Source: Legionella wadsworthii DSM 21896 = ATCC 33877
Lineage (GTDB): Bacteria > Pseudomonadota > Gammaproteobacteria > Legionellales > Legionellaceae
NCBI RefSeq assembly: GCF_000701265.1
Contig: NZ_KL370759.1
Coordinates: forward strand, 965,631-1,029,630
Direction of reading: 5' to 3'
Length of the DNA: 64,000 nucleotides
Part shown: piece by piece, positions 9,173 through 17,852 of the stretch
Layout of the letters: each line of letters opens with the position of its first letter
Numbering within the stretch: position 1 is the stretch's first letter
Program-made: the position numbers and the translations under genes
The notes under the pieces: model-generated
What the model was told of the DNA's origin: nothing
Database searches by the model: none
What the model saw: the letters and a program-made list of their open reading frames with translations, nothing else

Positions 9173-9262
9173 TTATTTAATAACTATTCTTTCCATTCCA
9201 GCCTTATTCTTGTTATGTACCTGTTTATTTTCAAATAAATAATTATTTTTTTTCAGATCTAT

Positions 9263-9292
9263 TTGACAATATTTACTGCAAATTGTTATTAT
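9263..9292 (+). promoter_or_regulatory. sigma70 promoter of the leader-transporter transcript
   Basis: A consensus TTGACA at 9263-9268 and TATTAT at 9287-9292 with an 18-base spacer. Transcription would begin near 9299, giving a leader of about 230 bases before the transporter ATG at 9530 and about 30 bases before the leader-peptide ATG at 9330. GATAA-type repeats (TTATCAATCGTTATCA) overlap the -10 and start region. Confidence 0.65.
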
Positions 9293-9329
9293 CAATCGTT
9301 ATCAACTTATTCTTCACTTTGAAATATAT

Positions 9330-9446
9330 ATGAACAATGGTTTAAGTTATCAATCGCTCTTTGTAAGCTCTTTAGGGTTGATAAAATCTATTGTTTCTAT
9401 CGTTTCAGTTATTGTGGTGGTCGTGGTCTTTCCCTCCTCGCCCTAG
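9330..9446 (+). CDS. valine-rich leader peptide (38 codons), putative attenuator
   Basis: An open frame of 38 codons from ATG 9330 to TAG 9444-9446. Residues 21-33 read IVSIVSVIVVVVV: eight valines, three isoleucines and two serines, with five valine codons in a row at 9414-9428 (GTG GTG GTC GTG GTC). It ends FPSSP. This resembles the ilv leader peptides of enterobacteria, where ribosomes stall at branched-chain codons. No good ribosome-binding site is seen before the ATG; a TTG at 9378 is a possible shorter start. It lies between a good promoter and an MFS carrier, so stalling under valine shortage could control that carrier. Peptide production is inferred, not shown. Confidence 0.6.
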   Translation: MNNGLSYQSLFVSSLGLIKSIVSIVSVIVVVVVFPSSP

Positions 9447-9522
9447 AGTCGTGTTTCGATTATTCAGCCTCTCTAGGGGAAAGGCGAATAATCAAATAAA
9501 AGCGACTTTAACTTTTGAGGAG
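9434..9522 (+). promoter_or_regulatory. alternative RNA pairings: attenuator / ribosome-site sequestration
   Basis: Three exact complementarities follow the valine run. CTCCTC at 9434-9439 can pair with the carrier's ribosome-binding site GAGGAG at 9517-9522. CCCTAGAG at 9441-9448 pairs with CTCTAGGG at 9471-9478. GATTATTC at 9458-9465 pairs with GAATAATC at 9486-9493, with GCC/GGC (9467-9469/9483-9485) inside it. The last two pairings cross, so they exclude each other. No U-tract follows, so control of translation is more likely than termination. A ribosome stalled on the valine codons 9414-9428 should cover 9434-9439 and free the ribosome-binding site. Confidence 0.55.
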
Positions 9523-9529
9523 ATTCACT

Positions 9530-10837
9530 ATGGGAAATGCACCTGATGCAGAAGCATCCCAGCAGAAAAAAATTACCTATCGCGCCATTTTAATTATTAG
9601 TTTATGTGCCGCATTTTTATTTTATAAATATATCCTGCAAAACTTTCCCAGTGTCATGCCCCAACAATTGATGGATGCGTTTAATTTGCAAGGGCTGGGA
9701 CTCGGAGTTCTATCAGGGGTATATTTCTGGACTTATCTCATAGTTCCTTTATTCGTCGGAATCGTTCTTGATCGTTACGGCACCAGGTGGGTTACAACGG
9801 GAGCAATTTTCTGCTGTGCTTTTGGAATTTATATTTTTTCTCAAGCCCAGGAACTCAATTCAGCTATTTGGGGACGCTCATTAACAGGAGTAGGTGTTTC
9901 TTTTGCTTCTATTGCATATTTCAAATTATCAGCAGTGTGGTTTCCTAAGAAATATTATGCTTTGCTCACATCCCTACTCGTTACTGCAGCAATGGTTGGT
10001 GCTATTTTCGGACAAATGCCTCTGGCATGGTTGGTGAGTCAAATTGGCTGGAGAGCTAGTTTAGTCAATGTAGCCTGGATGGGAATCATTTTAGCTTTCT
10101 TATTTGTATTTATTGTTAAAGACAAACCCACTTTTGCCAGTACATCAGCAGAAACTAAAAGACAACCTGCATCAGCAAATCCACATTTATGGCAGGATAT
10201 TTTATTAATTATCAAAAACAAGCAAAACTGGTTGTTAACAGGGTATAGCGGTTTAGCGTTTGCTCCCATCGTTATTTTTTGTGGATTATGGGGAAATCCT
10301 TTTTTACAAAAAGCATATCATTTAGATAAATTAATAGCTCCCTCTCTTATTTCGTTGGTATTTGTAGGTTTAGCCATAGCCTCACCTGTATTTGCATTAT
10401 TTGTAAACCGTATACAGAACCGCTGTGCACTGATGTTTTATAGTACCTTGATTTCTGCTCTGTCCATAAGCTTGGTCATTTATGCCCATCCAATGCCCAT
10501 TTGGTTATTAAGTATATTGCTTTTCGTTTTTGGTTTTAGTTTAGGGGCATTTCCCTTAGTTTTTGTCATTGGAAAAGAATCAAATCCTTTGTATTTGGCG
10601 GGTACAGTCACTTCTTTAATCAATGCCAGCGATGCCTTTCTTGATGCCATTACAGAGCCAGCTATTGGAAAACTTCTGGATGCATTTAGCGATGCAGGTG
10701 CTGCTCATGATTTTTCGTTAAATAGTTATCATATAGCTTTAGCCATACTACCTGTATTTCAAATAATTGGCGCATTTTTGATGAGGTGGGTTAAGGATGA
10801 GCATCGTACATCTCATGAAAAAGATATTCCCGCTTAA
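9530..10837 (+). CDS. MFS transporter, Pht-like, probable amino acid importer
   Basis: A 435-residue inner-membrane carrier with about 12 helices. FLFYKYILQNFPSVMPQQLM in helix 1 and VLSGVYFWTYLIVPLFVGIV in helix 2 resemble the major-facilitator group that includes the Legionella phagosomal amino acid transporters. The ATG at 9530 is chosen because GAGGAG lies 7 bases upstream; the frame opens earlier at a TTG only by reading through that site. The valine-rich leader upstream suggests valine or another branched-chain amino acid as substrate, since L. pneumophila requires these and its PhtJ is reported to take up valine. The substrate is inferred. A hairpin overlaps the stop codon. Confidence 0.85.
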   Translation: MGNAPDAEASQQKKITYRAILIISLCAAFLFYKYILQNFPSVMPQQLMDAFNLQGLGLGVLSGVYFWTYLIVPLFVGIVLDRYGTRWVTTGAIFCCAFGIYIFSQAQELNSAIWGRSLTGVGVSFASIAYFKLSAVWFPKKYYALLTSLLVTAAMVGAIFGQMPLAWLVSQIGWRASLVNVAWMGIILAFLFVFIVKDKPTFASTSAETKRQPASANPHLWQDILLIIKNKQNWLLTGYSGLAFAPIVIFCGLWGNPFLQKAYHLDKLIAPSLISLVFVGLAIASPVFALFVNRIQNRCALMFYSTLISALSISLVIYAHPMPIWLLSILLFVFGFSLGAFPLVFVIGKESNPLYLAGTVTSLINASDAFLDAITEPAIGKLLDAFSDAGAAHDFSLNSYHIALAILPVFQIIGAFLMRWVKDEHRTSHEKDIPA

Positions 10838-10851
10838 GGGGAAATATCTTT
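10820..10851. terminator. hairpin between convergent genes
   Basis: Arms AAAGATATTCCC (10820-10831) and GGGGAAATATCTTT (10838-10851) around the loop GCTTAA, overlapping the carrier stop codon. It lies just before the convergent AIG2-like gene and can serve both directions. Confidence 0.5.
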
Positions 10852-11209
10852 AAGCAAAAACCAATTCGCTCTCAACATGGACATAGACCCAAGCAAATAC
10901 GCCCGAAGCCAACTTCACCTTAATTCGTTTGTAATCAGATACCTCATAGGTATCTGCTTTTTTTAATTCTTCTGAGGTGATATCAAATACAACCCCTTCT
11001 ATATTGTCTTTATCTTTTTCTGTATAGACAATAACTGGATGCTCCTCTTCTCCACTTGTCGCAACGACATTTAGATCTTTAATCTTTATTCGGGACATGG
11101 TAAATCCCGGGAGTCGATCGGAACTTCCTTTTAATTTTCGTCCGAAATTACTTAGTTGAACTGCTTCATATTGTAAAGTGCCATAAGAAAATAACTTTTC
11201 AGTATTCAT
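10850..11209 (-). CDS. gamma-glutamylcyclotransferase-like (AIG2 family) protein
   Basis: A 119-residue protein with the family's N-terminal signature: LFSYGTLQ at residues 6-13 gives the YGTL substrate-binding loop, and the acidic residue expected for catalysis is probably the glutamate in the VYTEKDKDNIEG region. Members cyclise gamma-glutamyl amines to 5-oxoproline; the in vivo substrate of this small subfamily is not known. It is convergent with the MFS carrier, and 52 bases separate it from the PBP4-like gene. Confidence 0.8.
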   Translation of the reverse strand: MNTEKLFSYGTLQYEAVQLSNFGRKLKGSSDRLPGFTMSRIKIKDLNVVATSGEEEHPVIVYTEKDKDNIEGVVFDITSEELKKADTYEVSDYKRIKVKLASGVFAWVYVHVESELVFA

Positions 11210-11261
11210 GATTTATCCATTTGATAATGCAAAAGAATATGAACTTACCCCCAGAAAAATA

Positions 11262-12680
11262 CTAAGAATGAGTTGGTTCTCCTCCTTCTAGACTATACTC
11301 ATCTAAGGCTTGTAATATTTTTTCTTCGAGTGATTTCGCTTTGAGTAATGGTTTATTCACCCCGTTAATAATAATTGAAAATATATATGTTTTTTCATGA
11401 GGATTAATTAAAAAGCCGGATAAGGAAGAGATATCATGCATTGACCCGGTTTTTGCATATACTTTATTCTCAAGCATTGTTTTCTTCATTCTATCCTTTA
11501 AAGTTCCAGTAGCTCCTGCTTGTGGTAATGCTCTGAAAAAAACATTTTTCATTTTTTGATCATGGTATATATCACTCAGTAAAACAACCATTTGTTCAGG
11601 GGTTACCAAATTATAGCGCGTTCCCTCACCATCAACGATTTCCATTTGTGACATATCCAAATGCGTATGTTCGGACAATATTTTTTTGATTGCATAAGCA
11701 CCTTCTTTGTGTGTTCCTTTGCGAGTTAAAGAGTAGCCGAGCTTTTTAGTAATACTGTTTGCATAAAGATTATCCGATTCTTGTAGCATATGAGTTACCA
11801 AACGATCCATAGGTTGAGAATGGAAACTTGCAATAAACTCTGAATTGGTTGGAGTAATACCTGTGGTTATCTTTCCTGCTAATTTAATTTTATTTTCATT
11901 CAAAACATTCTTAATAATTTGCTGTGCTAATAATAATGGATTTGGAATTGCAAGTTCTATTAATTTAGGATTTTTATCCTGAATCATACATCCATATAAA
12001 CGTATAGTGTTTTGGGGTTTTATTTCCAGGTTCATACTGCAGTGATTCTTTTCTTCCTCTTTACTCACAGTGACTAATTCATTCTCAAGAGTCAATGCTT
12101 TAGGTAAGGTTTTTGCCCTGATTTTTACAGGTCCTCCTAATTCCTTGGCGCTTGTTAATTCATAGGTTACTTTATTTTCATTGAGTATTGCTGCTGTATC
12201 TGGAGCAGCATAATACCAGCCGAGATCATCATACGAAGTTCCACTCGGATAAAATGGCGGTTGATATTGCGAACTGTCAATTATCATATTTCCATTAATA
12301 ATCGCAACATTCTTCTTTTTTAAATTGAGCAATAATGAATTTAAATTATCGACAGTAAAAGAAGGCGAGCCGGTAAATTGAATATAATAATTTTGGTCTT
12401 TCCTGGTCAAAGAAGTGATAAATCGATAATCCGGGCCTAATTGATAAAGGGCTGCTGCAGCAGTAAGTAATTTCATGCCGCTTGCTGGGGAAAGTAATTT
12501 GTTGGGATTCCTACTATAAACTATTTTATCTGTATCAGCTTCTTTAATGAGAATACCAATACTAGAATTGGGTAATTTTTTTTCAATGAGCTCATCAATT
12601 TTTTCTGAAAGCGTTTGTGAATTTCCTATTGTACTAGATAAAAAAACGGCAAAGAAACATAAATAATTGACATGTCGCAC
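11262..12680 (-). CDS. dacB: D-alanyl-D-alanine carboxypeptidase/endopeptidase (PBP4 type)
   Basis: A 472-residue peptidase S13 family penicillin-binding protein of the periplasm that trims and cleaves D-Ala cross-links in peptidoglycan. The N-terminal signal peptide covers about residues 1-20. The active-site motifs are SGMK at 67-70 (nucleophile serine), SDN in LQESDNLYANS, and KTG in YAKTGSMHD. Length fits the class C enzymes. It is followed on the same strand by an L,D-transpeptidase and an NlpC/P60 enzyme, so this stretch concentrates wall-remodelling functions. Confidence 0.92.
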   Translation of the reverse strand: MRHVNYLCFFAVFLSSTIGNSQTLSEKIDELIEKKLPNSSIGILIKEADTDKIVYSRNPNKLLSPASGMKLLTAAAALYQLGPDYRFITSLTRKDQNYYIQFTGSPSFTVDNLNSLLLNLKKKNVAIINGNMIIDSSQYQPPFYPSGTSYDDLGWYYAAPDTAAILNENKVTYELTSAKELGGPVKIRAKTLPKALTLENELVTVSKEEEKNHCSMNLEIKPQNTIRLYGCMIQDKNPKLIELAIPNPLLLAQQIIKNVLNENKIKLAGKITTGITPTNSEFIASFHSQPMDRLVTHMLQESDNLYANSITKKLGYSLTRKGTHKEGAYAIKKILSEHTHLDMSQMEIVDGEGTRYNLVTPEQMVVLLSDIYHDQKMKNVFFRALPQAGATGTLKDRMKKTMLENKVYAKTGSMHDISSLSGFLINPHEKTYIFSIIINGVNKPLLKAKSLEEKILQALDEYSLEGGEPTHS

Positions 12681-12795
12681 GGCATTTATCCTAAATATGA
12701 TATATAAAGCATAGCTTTACTGATTCAGGGCTTAAGTGCAACCCCTAAATATAAGTAATTTGAACAAATATGATGTCTGCATTCTTTAAAGCATT

Positions 12796-13461
12796 TCATT
12801 TGAGAATTAAAATATGAGGATTTTGTTGTTTATCGAGCCAGTGAAGTAGTTTTGCCAAATGCGCTTCTTTCAATGCGATGCAACCATAAGTACCTGTATG
12901 ATATGAACGCCATAAATGTATAAATATAGCACTCCCAGCTCCTGGAATGACGGGGTTCATATTGTAATTTACTATTATTCCCATTTTATATACATCGATG
13001 AACATGGATTCATAGTTTTTTGCACTGGTTTTTCCTTTAACCCAGGTGTTATACTCCGAATGAGCGATATCATCGATATATTTATCTTCTGGAGTGATGT
13101 ATTTAAAATCCATTTTAAGCGCCAAAGGCTTTGTTCCAAAAGCATCTCCCAAAGGGTATAAACCTGCAGGAGTCCTCATGTCCCCTTCTTTCTTTTCGCC
13201 TACGGGCGCTATTCCACTTTCACCTACAACTGAAGGAAATGAATTCCATACCTTCTTCCATGATTGTCCCTGTTTTTTACACGCAGTCAATTCAGCATTA
13301 AATCCCTTTACAAGCTTTACTATAATCAGTTGTGTTGCAGAATCCGGAATGGCGTTTGGAGAAGTTACACTACATGCATCAGGAGATGATTCTGCAATAA
13401 GTTCAAAATAGGTCAAGATAATAACTAATGAAATAAGTAAGGCAAGAATATATTTTTTCAT
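12796..13461 (-). CDS. L,D-transpeptidase (YkuD family)
   Basis: A 221-residue protein with an N-terminal hydrophobic signal/anchor (residues 3-22). The catalytic YkuD motif is visible as HLWRSYHTGTYGCIAL, with His182 and nucleophile Cys194; GDMRTPAGLYPLG near residues 93-105 is also typical. It would act in the periplasm on tetrapeptide stems, forming 3-3 cross-links or attaching proteins. Its ATG lies two bases before the stop of the NlpC/P60 gene on the complementary count, so the two are one operon with tight coupling. Confidence 0.9.
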   Translation of the reverse strand: MKKYILALLISLVIILTYFELIAESSPDACSVTSPNAIPDSATQLIIVKLVKGFNAELTACKKQGQSWKKVWNSFPSVVGESGIAPVGEKKEGDMRTPAGLYPLGDAFGTKPLALKMDFKYITPEDKYIDDIAHSEYNTWVKGKTSAKNYESMFIDVYKMGIIVNYNMNPVIPGAGSAIFIHLWRSYHTGTYGCIALKEAHLAKLLHWLDKQQNPHILILK

Positions 13462-13462
13462 A

Positions 13463-14962
13463 TTATAAAATTATTTTCGGGTGATCAGGTTTGGAAAATG
13501 TCTGTGAAAATGTCTCGGGCGTTTCGCTTTTATCATTGAGTTGATCAAGATGAATCAATTTAAAAAAGGATTTATTTGCCAGTGAAGATACCTCTGGGCT
13601 TTCAGGATAATATTTAAGAAGCGGAAAAAATATAGATTGGCCAATCACATACCGTTTGTCTTTATTTTCTGGAGAAAGTCCCCAAACATTTTGATAAGTC
13701 ATTGCAGACAGTTCTTGATTATTGATTTGATTGTTTCCTAAATACAACATCACATGTCCACCAATATATATTAGTGTCATGAGTGGATGACCTTGCGATT
13801 TTAAAATGCTAATACGCTCATCAACTGAATTAGTAGATAAATCCACACCTGAACTTATTTTTGCTTGTTGTGACGAATTTCTAGGCAACCAAATTCCAAA
13901 TGGGTTAAATATACTCTTTAATTCTTGTGAGCAATCATTGAAGAAGAAAGCGCCACCCCATCCATAAGGACGGTTTTGTAATTGAGTCAAGATCATGGAA
14001 AAATTTTTTTTAGTCGCTTCAAGAGGCATGAGGGTCGCAGAACTTGAAGAAACAAAACCAGTTTGAAAAACAGCTTGATTAAGATCATTTTTTATAGGAA
14101 TCAAAATGGAAATGTTGTTTTCATTGCGACGAATCAGTGGATAAATGGCGCCTATATAGCTTGAAAATTGAAAATGATGACTCTTATTTAAGATGCTTGC
14201 TTCCGTTTGGGTAATCGCAACAAGCCCCCTCTTAGCTGTATTTTTCCATACTTCGACAAACTCATCTGAAGCATAAGCAATATCGCTGCTTTTTAACCAT
14301 GCAAAATAAGCATCCGGGGTAAGAACTAATGACCAAGCTTTATCTTTTGATTCAGACAAAACATACAATGGGGTCCCTGCCCAAACCACTGATTCTTGTA
14401 AGTTATCAAAGGGGAAACCCTGTCCTGGTAAACTAAAATGATAAAAATCCGGAGCGTGATCCGGCAAAGCACGAGCAAAAGTATTATTTACCGCAATAGC
14501 TCTATTTTTATCATAAAAACTGATCCTTTCAATAGAATCTAAATCCATGTTTTTTTTAATTTTATTTAGCCATAGAGCATCGTGTTCTTTAAAATTTTCG
14601 GCAAAATGCCGCTCTTCATATGATTTATTTTGATTATCAAATTCATTTAATAGTTCAAGCTCAATCCTAAGAACACTAGGCAAAACAGATTCAACCATTT
14701 TCTTACTCCAAGGTGAGAGGCCTTGAGGATCAACTGAATAATAGTGATTATAAAACTGTTGTAGTTGCAGTTCTTGGTATTCCCTCTTTAAAAGAGGGGT
14801 ATCATAGTCTCTACTCGTTGACGGCAGGTAATCATGGATATTTTGGGAATAAGAATGAATTGGAAAATCAAAAATGGGTACTTCAACAGTCCAGGAAACA
14901 GCAGAAAAGAATATTCCAACAAACAATATAATTTGTTTACTAAAAAGCTTAAATGTACCCAT
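13463..14962 (-). CDS. SH3-domain NlpC/P60 peptidoglycan peptidase
   Basis: A 499-residue exported protein with a signal peptide at about residues 1-25. A middle region (about 190-310) fits two bacterial SH3-type domains, including YVLSESKDKAWSLVLTPD. The C-terminal NlpC/P60 domain carries RPYGWGGAFFFNDCSQ with catalytic Cys344 and GGHVMLYLGN with His403. Such enzymes cut gamma-D-Glu-diaminopimelate bonds in wall peptides. It is the first gene of a pair with the L,D-transpeptidase, two bases apart. The cysteine sits in NDC rather than the more common DCS context of short endopeptidases, as in other SH3b1-type members. Confidence 0.85.
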   Translation of the reverse strand: MGTFKLFSKQIILFVGIFFSAVSWTVEVPIFDFPIHSYSQNIHDYLPSTSRDYDTPLLKREYQELQLQQFYNHYYSVDPQGLSPWSKKMVESVLPSVLRIELELLNEFDNQNKSYEERHFAENFKEHDALWLNKIKKNMDLDSIERISFYDKNRAIAVNNTFARALPDHAPDFYHFSLPGQGFPFDNLQESVVWAGTPLYVLSESKDKAWSLVLTPDAYFAWLKSSDIAYASDEFVEVWKNTAKRGLVAITQTEASILNKSHHFQFSSYIGAIYPLIRRNENNISILIPIKNDLNQAVFQTGFVSSSSATLMPLEATKKNFSMILTQLQNRPYGWGGAFFFNDCSQELKSIFNPFGIWLPRNSSQQAKISSGVDLSTNSVDERISILKSQGHPLMTLIYIGGHVMLYLGNNQINNQELSAMTYQNVWGLSPENKDKRYVIGQSIFFPLLKYYPESPEVSSLANKSFFKLIHLDQLNDKSETPETFSQTFSKPDHPKIIL

Positions 14963-15017
14963 TATCTTTAATCAACGAAAAGTCATAATAGTGTGCAATT
15001 ATAACATTAAATACACT

Positions 15018-16598
15018 TTAAGTAAGAATTTTATCCTCCAAAGTCGGGGCGGTCTCTTCCACCATTGAGCTAATATGTTCATGACGAGAAGGACTTAGGA
15101 GTTTCTGACTCGAATAGAGAATAAAGATACTTAGGGGAAGAAGACTTAAGAGATCAAATGGAAACTTTAAGATACTGATACCACCAAAATCACCAAGATA
15201 GGAAACAGTAAGAATTGTCACCATGTAAAAGAAAAACCAATATAAAAGCGCGCTATTATCCCAAGAATTTTTCCTATGGTAGATATAATAAATCATGATG
15301 CCTAACAATAAAGCGAGATCAAGTTTCCAGATAACTGAAAAACCACACCAATACAGCATTAAATTACAAAAATAGAAGGCAATGTAGGAACAAATATATG
15401 CTCCAGAAAGCTTAAAAGGTCTGGGTGTTAATGGTTGTAATTTACGCATAGCGAGAAGACAAATAGGTCCAATACTATATGACAGAATACTTGCAGAAGA
15501 AAGAAAAGCGACTAACTTCTGCCATCCGGGAAAAGGAAGGAAAGAAAACATGCCAACAATTAAATTTGCATAAAGAGTCACATAAGGAATTTTATGTCGG
15601 TTTACTTTTAAAAAGATTTTAGGTAAATGATCATTGAGGGCCATTCCATATAAAATTCTAGATGTTGCAGCTGTATAGACTAGAGTAGTCCCAAAAGGTG
15701 AAAAGGCGGCATCTATCATCAGTAAAGTTGCAACCACACCTAAACCTAAGAGCAATGTTAAGCCAACCAAAGGTCCACTATCACCTGGATAACTCAACGC
15801 ATGCCACCCATGAGTTAAATATTTTTGAGGCACTGCTGCGATAAAACTTAATTCCAACATGAAATATAAAACAAATCCAATTAGTACAGCGCCTAGTATG
15901 GCAATCGGAATATTTCGTTGTGGGTTTTTTACTTCCCCTGCCAATATAAGACCATTCTGAAATCCAGTAAAAGCAAAAGCGATTCCGCCAGCAGATAAGG
16001 CAGTAAAAATATTAACCCAGCTTTCTTTATCTGATAAATTAAGTGTGACATTACTCATCGAGGGTGCGACATGAAGCAAAGAAACAATAGCAATGCTTGG
16101 TAAAATAAACTTGATAATGCTTGCATACTTATTACATTCCACAAGTAATTTAATACCATATGAATTTAAGACAACGACAAAAAGCATAATCCCCATAGCA
16201 ACAAAATAACCATATCCAGAGAGAGAAAATGTTGCTGAGTTTTTATCTATTAATATTGGAAAAAAATGGCTTGAATATTGAAGAATCGCCTGAATTTCTA
16301 TAGGAGTCATGACAACATAAGACAGCCATGAAGTCCATGCAAATAAAAAACCTACCTCTTTTCCATGTGTAAAAGTAGGATAATTAGACATTCCGCCTGA
16401 AATAGGAAACATTGTTCCCAGCTCACATAAGGGTAAGGCGATAAAAATCATAAAAATGGTTGCGATAACCCATGAAACCAGTGAATTACTACCCGCCATT
16501 TGGGCGCTAATAAAAGGGCTAAATAGCCATCCAGATCCAATCATTCCGCCTGCAGAGGCGATTAGAATATTAGTCGTTGATATATCACGTTTTAACAT
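15018..16598 (-). CDS. APC-family amino acid permease
   Basis: A 526-residue transporter with about 12-14 hydrophobic segments. The N-terminus SAGGMIGSGWLFSPF has the GSGW-type substrate loop of APC carriers, and FAFTGFQNGLILAGEVKNPQRNIP is the conserved helix-6/loop region, ending in the typical ExxNPxRxIP element. It probably takes up an amino acid. Nothing in the neighbourhood identifies the substrate. It stands alone between the NlpC/P60 gene and the RpiB-like gene. Confidence 0.85.
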   Translation of the reverse strand: MLKRDISTTNILIASAGGMIGSGWLFSPFISAQMAGSNSLVSWVIATIFMIFIALPLCELGTMFPISGGMSNYPTFTHGKEVGFLFAWTSWLSYVVMTPIEIQAILQYSSHFFPILIDKNSATFSLSGYGYFVAMGIMLFVVVLNSYGIKLLVECNKYASIIKFILPSIAIVSLLHVAPSMSNVTLNLSDKESWVNIFTALSAGGIAFAFTGFQNGLILAGEVKNPQRNIPIAILGAVLIGFVLYFMLELSFIAAVPQKYLTHGWHALSYPGDSGPLVGLTLLLGLGVVATLLMIDAAFSPFGTTLVYTAATSRILYGMALNDHLPKIFLKVNRHKIPYVTLYANLIVGMFSFLPFPGWQKLVAFLSSASILSYSIGPICLLAMRKLQPLTPRPFKLSGAYICSYIAFYFCNLMLYWCGFSVIWKLDLALLLGIMIYYIYHRKNSWDNSALLYWFFFYMVTILTVSYLGDFGGISILKFPFDLLSLLPLSIFILYSSQKLLSPSRHEHISSMVEETAPTLEDKILT

Positions 16599-16703
16599 GA
16601 AAAAGTCCCTTTAATGCAGGCCATATGACAATTTAGCCAGAAAGTGATTCAAGATACAAGTTTTTAAAATATCGACGACATGAACGCATAGGTTCTTAGT
16701 TTT

Positions 16704-17153
16704 CTATTTCAAACGATATTCTTTTTCTATAGAGGTAATTTTATGGATAATCTCCTCTCCTTTATCATCCACTTGGGTATTGAACCAAGAATCCAAAATT
16801 TCTTTGGCTAGATCTTGTGTGATGAGTCGATTAGACAATGCCAATACATTAGCGCAATTCCATATTCTAGCGCCCTTTGCTGTCTGGGCGTCAGTAACCA
16901 ACGCCGCCCTGATTCCTGGAATTTTATTGGCTACAATGGAAATACCTGTACCTGTCCAACAAAAAAAAATTCCTTCGTCACATAGCCCATCTCGAATTGC
17001 TTCTGCAGCGATCTTGCCTGTGTTAATCCAAGGCTCGCTTTGTCTCGATTTAATGGCACCGAATGAAATCACTTCATGCCCCATCCGCCCAAGCTCCTCA
17101 ACAACATAATCATTAACAGGATAGAGCTCATCACTGCACACTGCTATTTTCAT
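16704..17153 (-). CDS. RpiB/LacA-family sugar-phosphate isomerase
   Basis: A 149-residue protein of the RpiB/LacAB family, which interconverts ribose 5-phosphate and ribulose 5-phosphate or related phosphates. GIFFCWTGTGISIVANKIPG (near residues 62-81) contains the expected cysteine and phosphate-binding TGTG. AALVTDAQTAKGARIWNCANVLAL follows the family pattern with N for the usual ENDANV context. CSDELY replaces the usual GSDHAG at the start, so substrate preference may differ from ribose 5-phosphate. Confidence 0.85.
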   Translation of the reverse strand: MKIAVCSDELYPVNDYVVEELGRMGHEVISFGAIKSRQSEPWINTGKIAAEAIRDGLCDEGIFFCWTGTGISIVANKIPGIRAALVTDAQTAKGARIWNCANVLALSNRLITQDLAKEILDSWFNTQVDDKGEEIIHKITSIEKEYRLK

Positions 17154-17257
17154 CTGGGTATTGCTCCATTTATAATTGGCTAATTAGTAAATATCGGGAT
17201 AAAATACTCTATCATGTAACTTCAATTCTGTTCTTTTATATCACTAATTATTTCAAG

Positions 17258-17719
17258 TTATTGGATTCCAAACCATCCTCCGGTATCCCCACCCGCCCAA
17301 CATTGGTTATTTTTACAGGTATCAATCTTTTCAGAGCAAAGGAGTTTAAATTGACTCATCCTACTAATATCCATCCCTTTAAATCCTGACGGTTGACAAA
17401 TTCGCGCCTGATACTGACCGGGAACACGAATTTGTCCCATGACATAGATATCCTGAGCAACCGAATAAATCCCTTGATGATGTGAGTAGCATGCAATATA
17501 ACAACCCGGGCTTAGGGTGTAGCTATTATCTGTGGGTAAAAAACTGGACACGCCTCCAGGGAATGGATGATTCATCACACCATTATTTTCCATAGTATAA
17601 ACAGGATAAGGGGATGGTAGTAAAGTTTTGTTTTCATCGAAACTTTTTAACGGGTCATTCAAAGAAAAGGCCTGGTTAAATACTAATAGGCCTATACTGA
17701 TCAACAAAAAGGGGTTCAT
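17258..17719 (-). CDS. secreted hypothetical protein
   Basis: A 153-residue protein with a clean signal peptide (MNPFLLISIGLLVFNQAFS) and no recognised family. The mature part has six cysteines (CYIACYSH, ICQPS, CSEKIDTCKNNQCW), suggesting disulphides in the periplasm or outside the cell, and ends GGDTGGWFGIQ. The frame runs upstream to 17809, but the start at 17719 is preferred because an AGGAA ribosome-binding site precedes it and it begins exactly with the signal peptide. Confidence 0.6.
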   Translation of the reverse strand: MNPFLLISIGLLVFNQAFSLNDPLKSFDENKTLLPSPYPVYTMENNGVMNHPFPGGVSSFLPTDNSYTLSPGCYIACYSHHQGIYSVAQDIYVMGQIRVPGQYQARICQPSGFKGMDISRMSQFKLLCSEKIDTCKNNQCWAGGDTGGWFGIQ

Positions 17720-17812
17720 TTTGAAAATTCCTACAGCATTAATTATTATATACAGTATAGGCAAAATAGAAACATTATTTGGATGAGCCTTTGATATGGC
17801 AGGAAACACAAT

Positions 17813-17843
17813 AGTACCTGATTCTCTGAATGAACCAGGTACT
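17813..17843 (-). terminator. terminator after the Sel1-like gene
   Basis: Arms AGTACCTG and CAGGTACT with TTC/GAA extending the stem, read on the minus strand and followed by ATTGTGTTT. It lies 10 bases after the stop of the Sel1-like gene. Confidence 0.6.
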
Positions 17844-17852
17844 TTCCGTAAT

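Noticed and set aside
9286..9306. Fur-box-like GATAA repeats over the carrier promoter
   Set aside because: Only partial match to the 19-base Fur consensus and AT-rich background; the carrier shows no link to iron.
16633..16689. An 18-residue frame rich in arginine (RSCRR) upstream of the APC permease, possible leader peptide
   Set aside because: No ribosome-binding site, no following alternative hairpins or terminator, and three arginines in a short frame can be chance.
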